Positions 48,257-57,986 of a stretch of DNA of 64,000 bases are shown one piece after another. Numbering within the stretch: position 1 is the first letter of the stretch; each line of letters begins with the position of its first letter. The position numbers and the translations under genes are program-made. Below the pieces are notes generated by a model. It was not told the origin of the DNA. It ran no database searches and saw only the letters and a list, made by a program, of their open reading frames with translations. The stretch lies in contig NC_018584.1 in assembly GCF_000307025.1 (NCBI RefSeq), forward strand, positions 2,690,501 through 2,754,500. The letters run 5' to 3'. The stretch comes from Listeria monocytogenes ATCC 19117 (GTDB lineage Bacteria > Bacillota > Bacilli > Lactobacillales > Listeriaceae).

Positions 48257-48265
48257 GGTGTTACT
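48230..48265. repeat. Perfect 14-bp inverted repeat over the str promoter
   Basis: AGTAACACCTTGAC / GTCAAGGTGTTACT with an 8-nt loop. It spans the -35 and most of the spacer and -10 of the str promoter, and begins 15 bp after the stop of the upstream gene. No T run follows, so a simple intrinsic terminator is unlikely. Confidence 0.8.
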
Positions 48266-48279
48266 TGAAATTTAGTTAA

Positions 48280-49677
48280 TTAGCTAAGTCCATTCAAACG
48301 TTGATATAAATCTTTCGCGTAGCTGTCGGTCATGCCGCAAATGAAGTCTGTTACGAGAAGTAATCGCAAGTACAGTTTCATTGTTTCGCTTTCGCCTTCT
48401 GCGTTTTTGCGGTAACAGCCTAGGTAGTTGTCGGAAATCAAGGTTAGTAGGCGTTTATCTTTGGCTGTTTGGCGTTCTGGTATTTCGCTGTCGTAGTAAA
48501 TCACAGCTGGGATGAACGTTTCGAGCAATTTGGAGATGATTTCGTTGCCGGCGATTTCGGATTCAACAATGCCTTTATCTTGGTAAATGTACGTGAATGA
48601 TAGGCTTTGTAAAATTTGTACGAGTTGTTCGGCGCTTGAAGCATCGATAAGTGAGTCGTTGAATGTGCCTGCCATGATGGCGTCGTAGTTCTCGTAAAAT
48701 ACTTCGAGTGAGCGATTGATTAATTGGCCGCGGACGTTCGATGCGAGCCATTGTTGTACGATGAAACTTTCTTCTTGCCCTTCGTAGCGCTCGCTTTTTT
48801 TCTTAAGTTCGTTGTAGCACGCGGCAGTTACTTTATTATGCTCTTCTACTTCTTCAAAACCTTTTAAGATTTGCGTGATGTTGACGATACCTTTTTTCAC
48901 GCCGTCTTCTAGGTCGGCATTTAGGTACGCGATGTCGTCTGCCACTTCTAGTAAATAAGTGAGCGGATGACGGTTATCAAGCGCTTCTGTTGCAGTTGTT
49001 ATTTCATTAAAAAGTGATTCATCGGCATAAAAATAGCCTAGTTTTTTGCTTTTGATTTGTTTTTTATTTACTTTTAAGGAAGAAACTGGGTATTTGATGA
49101 CCGCATTTAAAGTGGCAAATGTTAGGTTTAAGCCGTATTGGTCGAAAAGATAATGCAGTTTGGAAACTACACGAAGCACTTGCGCGTTACCTTCAAAGTA
49201 ATAAAAGTCTTCTTTCATTTGTGATGTTAGGATTTCAGCTAGGCTTTTATTTTTGTAAGTGATGGTTGCTAAATTGTCGCGGAACCACTCACGGATACTT
49301 TCTTCACCAAAGTGACCGAACGGCGGATTGCCCATATCATGTAAAAGTCCTGCACAAGCAAGGATTTCCGGAATTTTATCCGCATGATCTTTTGTAAAAT
49401 CTTTGTCTAAGTTTTCTTCTTGAATCGTGTGTGTAACCATGTTCCCCATTGATTTTGCGATTGTACTTACTTCCATTGAATGGGTTAGTCGTGTACGCAC
49501 AAAATCACTTTTTTCTAGCGGGAATACTTGGGTTTTATCTTGTAAACGGCGAAACGATGCACTCATAACGATACGCTGAAAATCATTTTCGAAAGCGCTA
49601 CGTACGTCGGTGTTTTTCGAACGAGTGACACCGGATTCGCGGCGGCGTTTATCATTTAATAGTTTATCCCATTTCAT
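48280..49677 (-). CDS. dGTPase-like HD-domain triphosphohydrolase
   Basis: 465 residues. HD metal motif: RLTHSMEVSTIAKSMG, then CAGLLHDMGNPPFGHFGE and later LEVADDIAYLNADLED. Matches the deoxyguanosinetriphosphate triphosphohydrolase-like family, which cleaves dNTPs to nucleoside plus triphosphate. Substrate range cannot be told. 15 bp after the GNAT gene, probably in one unit. Confidence 0.92.
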   Translation of the reverse strand: MKWDKLLNDKRRRESGVTRSKNTDVRSAFENDFQRIVMSASFRRLQDKTQVFPLEKSDFVRTRLTHSMEVSTIAKSMGNMVTHTIQEENLDKDFTKDHADKIPEILACAGLLHDMGNPPFGHFGEESIREWFRDNLATITYKNKSLAEILTSQMKEDFYYFEGNAQVLRVVSKLHYLFDQYGLNLTFATLNAVIKYPVSSLKVNKKQIKSKKLGYFYADESLFNEITTATEALDNRHPLTYLLEVADDIAYLNADLEDGVKKGIVNITQILKGFEEVEEHNKVTAACYNELKKKSERYEGQEESFIVQQWLASNVRGQLINRSLEVFYENYDAIMAGTFNDSLIDASSAEQLVQILQSLSFTYIYQDKGIVESEIAGNEIISKLLETFIPAVIYYDSEIPERQTAKDKRLLTLISDNYLGCYRKNAEGESETMKLYLRLLLVTDFICGMTDSYAKDLYQRLNGLS

Positions 49678-49692
49678 TTAAATCCCATCCTT

Positions 49693-50172
49693 TCATAGGT
49701 TGCTTAGTTTTTTCATTTCGGCTTTAGTGAGCCTATGTACGGTCCATTCTGACATTTTCTCTGCGCCAATTTTTTCGTAAAAATCCATGCCTGATTTATT
49801 TTCGTTTAGGCACCACCATTCAAATCTGCCGCAATCGCGTGATAAAGCGAGTTTGGATAAATAGCTGAAAAATTTTGTTCCAAAGCCTTTTCCGCGCATT
49901 TCTGGAATGATGTAAAGGTCTTCTAGGTATAAGCCTTTTTTGCCAAGTAATGTGGAAAAGTTATGGAAAAAGAGTGCGAAACCAACTGGCTCCCCTTCGT
50001 ATTCAGCGATAATTACTTCGGCAGATTTTTCTTGAAAAAGGGCTTTGTGTAGGCCGGATTCGGTTGCTACTACATCTTTTTCAATGCCTTCATGAATTGC
50101 AAGTTCGGTAATAAAACGAAGAATTAACGTCGTGTCTTGTTCTGTCCCGTTTCGAAATACTAGTTGTGTCAT
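49693..50172 (-). CDS. GNAT acetyltransferase (diamine N-acetyltransferase-like)
   Basis: 159 residues with GNAT motif A YIIPEMRGKGFGTKFFSYLS (acetyl-CoA loop RGKGFGT) and LYLEDLY; C-terminal NENKSGMDFYEKIGAEKM. Resembles spermidine/spermine or diamine acetyltransferases. Substrate inferred from similarity only. First gene of the pair with the dGTPase-like gene; divergent from the surface protein. Confidence 0.9.
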   Translation of the reverse strand: MTQLVFRNGTEQDTTLILRFITELAIHEGIEKDVVATESGLHKALFQEKSAEVIIAEYEGEPVGFALFFHNFSTLLGKKGLYLEDLYIIPEMRGKGFGTKFFSYLSKLALSRDCGRFEWWCLNENKSGMDFYEKIGAEKMSEWTVHRLTKAEMKKLSNL

Positions 50173-50331
50173 ATATCTCTTCCTTTTCGTTGTCGTATTA
50201 ATTTAAGTATAAGCTAGTGCTAGACATGTATCAATTAAAAAAAACTTATTCCACACAGATATGAATATAGAAAAGTTTAGATGTTTTGTGTAAGGGAAAA
50301 TATAAAAAAACTCAAGTAAGGGGGCTTTTCC

Positions 50332-51801
50332 GTGTTACAAAGAAGATTTTGGGGTATTTTTTGTTTTGCCATATTCTTGTTTTTATTTCCAACTATTGGT
50401 TCTGCCGAAACATCTGGTGACTATGAATATACAATAAATGGAAATGAAGCTACCATTACTGATTATACAGGACAGTCTACTGATATTACCATTCCTACAA
50501 CACTTGGTACTAATAATGAATATACCGTTACTGCTATCGGGAATGGCGCATTCAAATCCAAGAGATTAACTAATGTAACGATTCCTAATACAGTTATAAC
50601 TATTGGCGATGGTGCTTTTACCATCAATTCACTTGAACAACTGGTCTTACCCAACTCAGTGCAGACTATAGGGAGGAACTCTTTTAGTGTCAATAAATTA
50701 GAAAAAATAACTTATTCTACTGCTTTAAAAAATATTCCTTCCCAAGCATTTTTAGCTAATAATTTAAAAACAGTGACTACACCAGCCACTGTTGAAAGTA
50801 TTGATGCTTCTGCCTTTGAAAATAATTTTATTACTAATATTACAATTCAAAACCCAAATCTTCAAATGGCTTATCAAGCTTTTGCCGCTCAAACAGTTTT
50901 AAGTACACTCATTGTACCAAGCAACCACATCCTACCTATAGAAAATTACATTCAGTTTCAAGATGCTTCGGCTCATTTGACTACAGATAATTTATTCATA
51001 ACTGATTTAGCGAATGGTATTACGTATAATCAAGCCGAAAAAGCATTAAACTTTTCAGCAGAGCCACTCGAATCTACTTTTTCACTTTTCACTGGGACAA
51101 ATCGATTTGATTCTTACTATGATATTTCTGAATATGGTCCTTCTGGAAAGCCATTTATCTACTTCAAGTATACTAAACCAGTCCTAGTTTCCTATAAAGA
51201 TGCGTCTGGGAATGAATTAGCTACTTCTACTAGATTAGATGGTAGTATTGGTGAAAATTACGTCACTACTCCTAAAATAATAGATGGCTATACTTTAAAA
51301 GAAACACCCGGAAATGCGACAGGACAATTTTCTGAAACACTGCAAAATGTAACGTATATTTATGAAAAAACTGCTGTCCAAAATGGGACAGTCACTGTAA
51401 AATATCAAGATGAATCGGGTAAAACACTAGCAAAAGATACTGTTTTAACCGGTGAAGTAAATAATACCTACCAAACTAAAAGCAAAGACATAGCAGGCTA
51501 TAAACTTCAAAAAGTGGAAGGAAATGAATCGGCTACTTTTAGCACAACCCCTGCAACTGTTACCTATATTTATGAAAAAATAGCAAACAGTGATAATACA
51601 AATACCAATGGAGAAATGACCGACAATACTACACTGAGTACTAATGATACTGTGATTTCATCCGAAGCAACAAAAAAAGTTGATAAAAACACCTCTAATA
51701 TCCTCCCAACTACTGGTGATTCAAAAGATGCTCTCTTTTTTGCACTAGGAAGTTTATTGACGTTGTTATCTACTAGCTTCTTTTTCTTTAAAAGAAGTTA
51801 A
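50332..51801 (+). CDS. LPXTG-anchored surface protein, BspA-type LRR and two MucBP
   Basis: 489 residues from a GTG start with GGGGG upstream. Signal peptide 1-25 ending GSA. Residues about 45-205 hold BspA/LRR_5 repeats (VTAIGNGAFKSKRLTNVTIP, TIGDGAFTINSLEQLVLP, TIGRNSFSVNKLEKIT). Two MucBP domains, about 283-347 and 352-417, each end in VTYIYEK. Sortase signal LPTTG at about 459 with a hydrophobic segment and FFFKRS tail. Likely an adhesin or host/mucin-binding protein. Sits alone between housekeeping genes; I do not recall it at this point in L. monocytogenes EGD-e, so it may be strain-variable. Confidence 0.93.
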   Translation: MLQRRFWGIFCFAIFLFLFPTIGSAETSGDYEYTINGNEATITDYTGQSTDITIPTTLGTNNEYTVTAIGNGAFKSKRLTNVTIPNTVITIGDGAFTINSLEQLVLPNSVQTIGRNSFSVNKLEKITYSTALKNIPSQAFLANNLKTVTTPATVESIDASAFENNFITNITIQNPNLQMAYQAFAAQTVLSTLIVPSNHILPIENYIQFQDASAHLTTDNLFITDLANGITYNQAEKALNFSAEPLESTFSLFTGTNRFDSYYDISEYGPSGKPFIYFKYTKPVLVSYKDASGNELATSTRLDGSIGENYVTTPKIIDGYTLKETPGNATGQFSETLQNVTYIYEKTAVQNGTVTVKYQDESGKTLAKDTVLTGEVNNTYQTKSKDIAGYKLQKVEGNESATFSTTPATVTYIYEKIANSDNTNTNGEMTDNTTLSTNDTVISSEATKKVDKNTSNILPTTGDSKDALFFALGSLLTLLSTSFFFFKRS

Positions 51802-51811
51802 ACCACTCCAT

Positions 51812-51854
51812 AAAAAAGTGCTACAAACCGCTAGTTGGTTTGTAGCACTTTTTT
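51812..51854. terminator. Strong bidirectional terminator
   Basis: AAAAAAGTGCTACAAACC / GGTTTGTAGCACTTTTTT, perfect 18-bp arms with a 7-nt loop, between convergent surface-protein and rpe genes. Confidence 0.95.
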
Positions 51855-51856
51855 TG

Positions 51857-52501
51857 TTACGCTTTTAATTCTTTAATACAAGCAATTTTATCATCTGCTC
51901 TAAAGAAGTAAGAGCCTGCTACAAGAACGTCTACGCCCGCTTGCTTACATTTTTCTGCGGTTTCGGCATTTACACCACCGTCGACTTCGATCACATAGCT
52001 GCCGTTATTTTCTCGGCGCCAATGATCCAGATAGCGCATGTTTTTGATGGTAGAATCAATGAAAGCTTGTCCACCAAACCCTGGATTTACGGTCATTTGT
52101 AAAACTAAATCTACATCTGCTAAAACGGCATCCAGCACGCTCGCCGGTGTTCCTGGATTAAGCACGACTCCCGCTTTACAGCCCGCTGCCTTAATTTGTT
52201 GAATGACGCGGTGGATGTGCGGCGCCGCTTCGATATGCACGGAAATAATGTGCGCCCCAGCTGCTGCAAATTTTTCAATATAGTTTTCTGGGTTCGAGAG
52301 CATTAAGTGGACATCCAGTGGAATAGTCGCTGTTTTCTTGATTTGCTCGACCATATCAATTCCAAACGTCAGATTCGGCACAAAATGTCCGTCCATGACA
52401 TCGATATGAAGGTAGTCAGCTCCGGCATGTTCTGCTTCTTTAATGGAGTTTGCCATGTTCATATAATCAGCTGCGAGTAACGATGGCGCTACGAATGTCA
52501 T
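51857..52501 (-). CDS. rpe: Ribulose-phosphate 3-epimerase (copy 1)
   Basis: 214-residue TIM barrel interconverting ribulose-5-P and xylulose-5-P. Metal and catalytic segments: [51 protein letters not shown] and [16 protein letters not shown]. Start overlaps the tkt stop by 4 bp (ATGA). One of two epimerases in the operon. Confidence 0.95.
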   Translation of the reverse strand: MTFVAPSLLAADYMNMANSIKEAEHAGADYLHIDVMDGHFVPNLTFGIDMVEQIKKTATIPLDVHLMLSNPENYIEKFAAAGAHIISVHIEAAPHIHRVIQQIKAAGCKAGVVLNPGTPASVLDAVLADVDLVLQMTVNPGFGGQAFIDSTIKNMRYLDHWRRENNGSYVIEVDGGVNAETAEKCKQAGVDVLVAGSYFFRADDKIACIKELKA

Positions 52502-54522
52502 ACGCGCACACCGGCTTTCGCAATCACAGTTTCGACACGATCCGCCACATTTTCTGGTGTAAATCCATAAGCGTTAAACAAATCTTTCGCAGGGGCAGAT
52601 GCGCCGAAGTGATCGATTCCTAACATATCGCCTTCTGACCCAATAAATTCTTTCCAACCGAATGTTGCTCCTGCTTCAATCGCAAATCTCGCTGTGACTT
52701 CTTTTGGTAAAATGCTTTCTTTATAAGCATCGGTTGTTTTTTCAAAGCGTTCCCAGCTGGATAAACTAACAACGGAAACGTCGATATCTTTTTTCGCAAG
52801 TTCGGCTTTCGCTTCAATTGCAAGGGACACTTCTGATCCTGTTGCGATAATGATAGCGTCTGGTTTGGAACTATTTGCTGGTGCTACGATATAAGCACCT
52901 TTATCTACACCTGCATCCACTTCTTCTTGTGCATTTTCAAGCACTGGTAAGTCTTGGCGTGATAATACAAGTGCGATTGGACCATTTGTGTTAGTTGCGG
53001 CAATTTCCCAAGCAGCGCGGGTTTCTTTGGCATCGGCTGGGCGAATAACTGTTAGGCCTGGCATAGCACGAAGCGAGGCTAGTTGTTCGATTGGTTCATG
53101 TGTCGGGCCGTCTTCACCTACAGCGATACTGTCATGCGTGAATACATACGTTACTGGAAGTTGCATTAAAGCAGCCATCCGCATTGCTGGGCGGACATAG
53201 TCTGAGAAGACGAAGAAAGTCGAGCCAAACACTCGCAAACCGCTATGAAGTGCCATTCCGTTTAACATTGCTCCCATCGCAAATTCGCGCACACCGAACC
53301 AGATATTTTTACCAGCTGGGTCTTGAATGCTGTATGCTGGGCTCGCATCAATAAATGTTTTGTTCGAGCAACCTAAGTCAGCGGATCCCCCGAAAAGTTC
53401 CGGTAATTCGGCTGCAATTGCGTTAATCATTTTCCCAGAAGCAGAGCGCGTTGCAACATTTGTGCCTGCTTCAAAAGTTGGCAAATTAGCGTTCCAATCG
53501 GCAGCTACTTCTCCCGCTAACACGCGGTCTAATTGACTTGCAAGTTCTGGGAATTCTTTTTTGTAATTAGCGAGCATTGTGTTCCAAGCACCCTCTAGTT
53601 TTTCCCCGCGAGCTTTGTAATTTCTTAAGTAATCACGAACTTCGGCTGGTACTGTGAAAGGTTCTTCTGCCCATTCGTAATGCTCTTTTGCACCATTTGC
53701 TTCTTTTTCACCGAGCGGAGCACCGTGACTTGCGGAGCTGCCTGCTTTTGTTGGCGCGCCGTAACCGATGACTGTTTTCACTTCGATTAGCGTTGGTTTC
53801 GATGTTTCTAATTTTGCTTGAACAATTTTTTCTTGAATTGCCGCTAAATTGTTGCCATCTTCTACACGTAAAACTTGCCAGCCGTATGCGCGGAAACGGT
53901 CTGCTGCATTTTCACTGAACGTTGCGCTTAAATCTCCATCTAAACAAATATCATTGGAATCGTACAATACGATTAATTTCCCAAGTCCTAAATGTCCTGC
54001 AAGTGAGGCTGTTTCTGATGCCACGCCTTCCATCAAGTCTCCGTCACCACAAATCGCATACGTATAATGGTCGACAATTGGATAATTTGGTTGGTTATAC
54101 TCCGCCGCTAAATGAGACTCTGCAAGCGCCATTCCAGCCGCCATACCAATCCCTTGTCCAAGCGGGCCACTCGTTGCATCGACTCCAGCAGTCCATCCAA
54201 ATTCAGGGTGTCCTGGTGTCAAACTATCTAATTGACGGAACTGTTTTAAGTCTTCCATTTTTACATCATAACCAAATAAATGAAGCATGCTATAAAGTAG
54301 CGCAGACCCGTGTCCTGCTGATAAAACAAAGCGATCGCGGTTAAACCATTCTGGGTTGGCTGGGTTGAATACTAAATGTTTCGCAAATAGCATATACGCC
54401 ATTGGAGCTGCTCCCATCGGCATTCCTGGGTGTCCTGAATTTGCTTTCTCAATCATATCAATGGATAACGAACGAATCGTGTCCACGGCTTGTCTATCTA
54501 ATGTTTTTTTCAAAACTGTCAT
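52498..54522 (-). CDS. tkt: Transketolase
   Basis: 674 residues, thiamine diphosphate enzyme. [19 protein letters not shown], ThDP motif [13 protein letters not shown]...NDICLDGD, and pyrimidine-domain [20 protein letters not shown], plus [20 protein letters not shown]. The start may instead be a TTG four codons in, better spaced from GGGAG. Links xylulose-5-P made by this operon to glycolysis. Other transketolases probably exist in the genome; this one looks operon-specific. Confidence 0.96.
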   Translation of the reverse strand: MTVLKKTLDRQAVDTIRSLSIDMIEKANSGHPGMPMGAAPMAYMLFAKHLVFNPANPEWFNRDRFVLSAGHGSALLYSMLHLFGYDVKMEDLKQFRQLDSLTPGHPEFGWTAGVDATSGPLGQGIGMAAGMALAESHLAAEYNQPNYPIVDHYTYAICGDGDLMEGVASETASLAGHLGLGKLIVLYDSNDICLDGDLSATFSENAADRFRAYGWQVLRVEDGNNLAAIQEKIVQAKLETSKPTLIEVKTVIGYGAPTKAGSSASHGAPLGEKEANGAKEHYEWAEEPFTVPAEVRDYLRNYKARGEKLEGAWNTMLANYKKEFPELASQLDRVLAGEVAADWNANLPTFEAGTNVATRSASGKMINAIAAELPELFGGSADLGCSNKTFIDASPAYSIQDPAGKNIWFGVREFAMGAMLNGMALHSGLRVFGSTFFVFSDYVRPAMRMAALMQLPVTYVFTHDSIAVGEDGPTHEPIEQLASLRAMPGLTVIRPADAKETRAAWEIAATNTNGPIALVLSRQDLPVLENAQEEVDAGVDKGAYIVAPANSSKPDAIIIATGSEVSLAIEAKAELAKKDIDVSVVSLSSWERFEKTTDAYKESILPKEVTARFAIEAGATFGWKEFIGSEGDMLGIDHFGASAPAKDLFNAYGFTPENVADRVETVIAKAGVRV

Positions 54523-54546
54523 CTCCCTTAAATTGTTTGTGCTTTA

Positions 54547-55221
54547 TTACACATGTTTTTCTACATCTGACCAAATGTGTACTAGTCTTTCTGCATAACT
54601 CGTTTTATCTCGGTCATGAAATAACGCGGATGTGCCTAGTACATAAATGTCTGGTAAGCAATCTCGCATTAAGCCTACTGTTTCTTTATTAATATTGCCA
54701 TCCACTTCAATGAGCGGCGCATGGACTTTTCCAGCTAGTTTTGCTTTTAAATCATGTAGCTTTTGTAATACATCTGTTTGAAATTTTTGTCCCGCAAAAC
54801 CCGGGTTTACAGTCATCATTAACACCATTTCGACATCATCTAAATAAGGATAAATGGCTTCGATAGGTGTTTCTGGATTTATCGCAATCGATGGTTTAAC
54901 GTTGTAAGAGCGGATTTTCCGGATGACTTCTGACACGTCTTCCGCTACTTCTACATGAAAAGAAATATATTCCGGTTTCACAGGACCAAACATGTCAATA
55001 TATTTAAGTGGGGTAATCGTAGCCAAATGTATGTCTAGAGGGATTTCTGTATTGTTTCGCACTATTTCCAAATATTCTGGACCGAGCGCAAGATTATTCA
55101 CATATACACCGTCCATCACATCGCAGTGTAGTAGTTCCACACCAGCAGATTCAAGGCGACGGAGCTCTTCACCTAAATGTAGTTGGTCTGCACACATAAT
55201 TGAAGCGGCTATTTTCCTCAT
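54547..55221 (-). CDS. Ribulose-phosphate 3-epimerase-like protein (copy 2)
   Basis: 224 residues from the ATG at 55221, with GTGAGG spaced 6 bp; an upstream GTG at 55233 and ATG at 55227 are possible. Motifs KIAASIMCADQLHLG, HCDVMDGVYVNNLALG, MMTVNPGFAGQKFQTD, and IEVDGNINKETVGL. More divergent than copy 1; relatives include D-allulose-6-phosphate 3-epimerases. Overlaps or abuts rpiB. May act on a different phosphosugar. Confidence 0.88.
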   Translation of the reverse strand: MRKIAASIMCADQLHLGEELRRLESAGVELLHCDVMDGVYVNNLALGPEYLEIVRNNTEIPLDIHLATITPLKYIDMFGPVKPEYISFHVEVAEDVSEVIRKIRSYNVKPSIAINPETPIEAIYPYLDDVEMVLMMTVNPGFAGQKFQTDVLQKLHDLKAKLAGKVHAPLIEVDGNINKETVGLMRDCLPDIYVLGTSALFHDRDKTSYAERLVHIWSDVEKHV

Positions 55222-55229
55222 GTTCATCC

Positions 55230-55670
55230 TCACTTTCTTTCGAGTTCAGTAATTTTATCCAATCGGCGTTTATGGCGATCTCCTGCAAATGATGCCTCAA
55301 GCCAAGTATCAACAAGTAAAAGCGCTAATCCTTCACCGATAACACGTTCGCCTAGACAGAGAACATTGCTATTGTTATGTTCGCGGGTGGCACGCGCTGA
55401 GAAAGTATCCGAAACAACCGCAGCACGGATTCCGTCCACTTTGTTAGCAGCAATACTCATACCTATTCCAGTTCCACAGCACAAAATACCGAGTTCAGAT
55501 TGCCCGCTTACTACTTGATTGGCAACTTCTTCTGCATAAGATGGAAAATCGACACTTTCATCTGTATATGTTCCAATATCAACAACTTCAATATCTTTTT
55601 CACGTAAATGTTTCACAATGGCATCTTTTAGTCTACGTCCGCCGTGGTCGCAACCAATTGTTAATTTCAT
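55230..55670 (-). CDS. rpiB: Ribose-5-phosphate isomerase B (RpiB/LacAB family)
   Basis: 146 residues. MKLTIGCDHGGRRLKDAIVK, GTYTDESVDFPSYAEEVA, and LCCGTGIGMSIAANKVDGIR with the catalytic Cys of CCGTGIG. Isomerises ribose-5-P/ribulose-5-P or a related aldose phosphate. With Rpe and Tkt it closes the non-oxidative pentose branch within the operon. Confidence 0.93.
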   Translation of the reverse strand: MKLTIGCDHGGRRLKDAIVKHLREKDIEVVDIGTYTDESVDFPSYAEEVANQVVSGQSELGILCCGTGIGMSIAANKVDGIRAAVVSDTFSARATREHNNSNVLCLGERVIGEGLALLLVDTWLEASFAGDRHKRRLDKITELERK

Positions 55671-55727
55671 TTAATTTCACCTTCATTAATAGATTTTTTT
55701 CTTTTAACGTCTTATAATGAAATGGAA

Positions 55728-55755
55728 CCGAGAACATACGCGAATATGTTCTCGG
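55728..55755. repeat. 11-bp inverted repeat upstream of rpiB
   Basis: CCGAGAACATA / TATGTTCTCGG, perfect arms with a 6-nt CGCGAA loop, just after the small ORF stop at 55763. Only a weak T-rich stretch follows, so attenuation is possible but not certain. Confidence 0.7.
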
Positions 55756-55762
55756 CTCATTT

Positions 55763-55846
55763 CTAAGGATGACTACTGTAAAACATCTGAGCCCGAGAAG
55801 CTTTGGATTCGTTTGCACGGTTATCCTTTTTTTGATGTTTTTTCAT
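55763..55846 (-). CDS. Possible 27-residue basic peptide
   Basis: ATG at 55846, 9 nt after a GGAGG, giving a highly charged peptide beginning MKKHQKKDNRANESKASRAQ and ending at TAG 55763. An ATG three codons upstream is also in frame. Lies between the dehydrogenase and rpiB, before the 11-bp hairpin. Could be a real small protein or a leader peptide; no family recognised. Confidence 0.45.
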   Translation of the reverse strand: MKKHQKKDNRANESKASRAQMFYSSHP

Positions 55847-55864
55847 ACAGCCCATCCTCCATTA

Positions 55865-56908
55865 TTAAGATTTCACTAATACTTTAATTTCATTTCCTGC
55901 CATAACTGCCTCGAAAGCCTCGCGCCAGTCATCCAAACCGTATACTTTAGTAATCATTTTATCCGTATTGATTTTGCCATTTGCTAGTAAGTCGAGCGCT
56001 AAAATCCAAGAAGATGGTTTTTGCGAACGGCTGCCGATATAAGCAATTTCACGTTGGATAATGGATTCTTCATCAATCGCATTTTTCTTTTCGGCAAAAA
56101 GTCCTACTTGAACAAAATCGCCTTTTTTCTTCGTTAGAGGTAATCCTTGATTTACAGCGGGTACTGCGCCAGAACAATCAAATACGCGTTCCGCTCCGTA
56201 ACCATCTGTCATGCCAAGCACAACTTCAGCCAAGTCTTCTTTTAAAGTATCGACAATCCGGTCCATTCCAAGCTCTTTTGCTAGACGTAAGCGGTCACTA
56301 TCTTTGGTAATTCCTGCCATAATCACCGTTGCCCCTTGCGCTTTCACAACTTGAGCTAGTAACAAACCAATTGGACCTGGTCCGAAAACAAGTACTGTGT
56401 CATCTGGACGAATCGTTGTTTTTTCAAGCGCCGAATGCACACAACATGCAAGCGGTTCTGTTAGTGCTGCTGCTTCGAGCGAAATACGTTCATCAAGCAC
56501 GTGACAACTTTCTTCGCGAGATAAAACAAATTCTGCAAAACTACCATTTGCTTGCGTACCAATGCCGCGACGATTGCTACATAAATTGTAATCACGTTCC
56601 TTACAATAAATACATTCTCCACAAGTTTCAAAAGTTGTTTCACTTGTGACACGGTCTCCCACTTTGATACTTGTTACATCTGGCCCAACTTCTACAACGA
56701 CACCAGAAAATTCATGTCCCAGTGTGACGGGAGTTGTTGGATTTTTGTATTCACCTTTAAACGTATGGATGTCTGATCCGCAAATACCAGTGAATGCTAC
56801 TTTGATTTTTACTTTGTCGCCATAGACTTGTGGTTCTTCTACATCTCTTAGCTCCATTTGATCATATCCGGGGTTTGTTTTTACTACTGCTTTCAAATTA
56901 ATCGTCAC
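55865..56908 (-). CDS. Zinc-dependent polyol (phosphate) dehydrogenase
   Basis: 347-residue medium-chain alcohol dehydrogenase. Catalytic zinc site GICGSDIHTF with GHEFSG, structural zinc cluster CGECIYCKERDYNLC, and nucleotide loop VFGPGPIGLLLAQVV. Fits sorbitol/iditol/threonine-type dehydrogenases that oxidise polyols or polyol phosphates with NAD. Overlaps the start of the second dehydrogenase's neighbour by 11 bp. In the operon it is a candidate for pentitol-phosphate oxidation. Confidence 0.92.
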   Translation of the reverse strand: MTINLKAVVKTNPGYDQMELRDVEEPQVYGDKVKIKVAFTGICGSDIHTFKGEYKNPTTPVTLGHEFSGVVVEVGPDVTSIKVGDRVTSETTFETCGECIYCKERDYNLCSNRRGIGTQANGSFAEFVLSREESCHVLDERISLEAAALTEPLACCVHSALEKTTIRPDDTVLVFGPGPIGLLLAQVVKAQGATVIMAGITKDSDRLRLAKELGMDRIVDTLKEDLAEVVLGMTDGYGAERVFDCSGAVPAVNQGLPLTKKKGDFVQVGLFAEKKNAIDEESIIQREIAYIGSRSQKPSSWILALDLLANGKINTDKMITKVYGLDDWREAFEAVMAGNEIKVLVKS

Positions 56909-57950
56909 CTTTCTGCGGCAATATCATCACTTTGTTATAATCATGCTCTCTGGAAAGAATCATATCAAACGCTTCTTTCGTTTCTTCTAGCTTATAACGA
57001 TGCGAAATTAGTGGTTTCAGTTTAATTCGACCTTGTTTCACGAATTCAATCGACGTACGCCATTCCTCACCAGGAAATGGTGCCGAGTAAGAATTCCAAA
57101 AACCTTTCAGCGTAAGTTCACGTCTAAAAATATTTTCAAAAGCTTCCTCGTGTAAAAGCACATCTGCGTAAGCTATTCCTAGAAAACCAACTTTACCTTT
57201 TTTCTTTGTTACAAGAAGACATTGTTCTTGCGTTATTTTGGAACCAGCACACTCGAGCGCTATATCTGCCCCAAGACCATTTGTATAAGCAAAAACGCGT
57301 TCTTTTAAGTCTTCGTTTTTTGGATTAATAGTGTATTTGCAACCGAATTCCCGCGCGTCTGCTAACTTTTTATCACTGATATCAACCGCGATAATATCTT
57401 TTACTCCCGCAAGAAGTAAGCATTGTACAACCAAGATTCCGATGGTTCCAATTCCGAAGACAATGACCGTATCGCCAAGTCTCGGCTGAATACCAAGTAC
57501 CCCGTGCATCGATACAGCAAGTGGTTCAATCATCGCACCTTCTTCAAAATCAAGGTCGCCGATAGAAATGACATTGTCGGCTTTCATGACGACATTTTCA
57601 GCAAATCCGCCGTGGAAGTGTGATCCCACCATCCGGTAGTTGTCACATAATGCAAAGTCGCCCGCTTTACAATAATTACATTCCATACAAGGCTCGAGCG
57701 GAATCCCTGCAACACGGTCACCAATAGCTACGTTTGTTACTTCGCTACCAATTTCCGTAACTACACCTGCGAATTCATGTCCCATTACAGCAGGCAGTGG
57801 GTATTTCCAGCGAGTCTGCATTTTATGAATATCTGATCCGCATATTCCGACTGCTTTTACTTCGACACGAACTTGATCTTTCCCACAAGTCGCTTCATCA
57901 ATTTGTTCTGCTTTTATTACATTATTCTCGTATAACACAGCTGCTCTCAT
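56898..57950 (-). CDS. Galactitol-1-P 5-dehydrogenase-like (GatD-type) enzyme
   Basis: 350 residues, same superfamily. GICGSDIHKM, GHEFAG, CMECNYCKAGDFALC, VFGIGTIGILVVQC and IFRRELTLKGFWNSYSAPFP; the last segment closely recalls E. coli GatD. Since the operon lacks tagatose kinase and aldolase, the substrate is more likely a pentitol phosphate (for example D-arabitol phosphate to xylulose-5-P) than galactitol-1-P. Directly follows the PTS IIC gene. Confidence 0.9.
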   Translation of the reverse strand: MRAAVLYENNVIKAEQIDEATCGKDQVRVEVKAVGICGSDIHKMQTRWKYPLPAVMGHEFAGVVTEIGSEVTNVAIGDRVAGIPLEPCMECNYCKAGDFALCDNYRMVGSHFHGGFAENVVMKADNVISIGDLDFEEGAMIEPLAVSMHGVLGIQPRLGDTVIVFGIGTIGILVVQCLLLAGVKDIIAVDISDKKLADAREFGCKYTINPKNEDLKERVFAYTNGLGADIALECAGSKITQEQCLLVTKKKGKVGFLGIAYADVLLHEEAFENIFRRELTLKGFWNSYSAPFPGEEWRTSIEFVKQGRIKLKPLISHRYKLEETKEAFDMILSREHDYNKVMILPQKGDD

Positions 57951-57986
57951 GTTACTATCACCTCTTCTATATCATTAAGACAAAAC

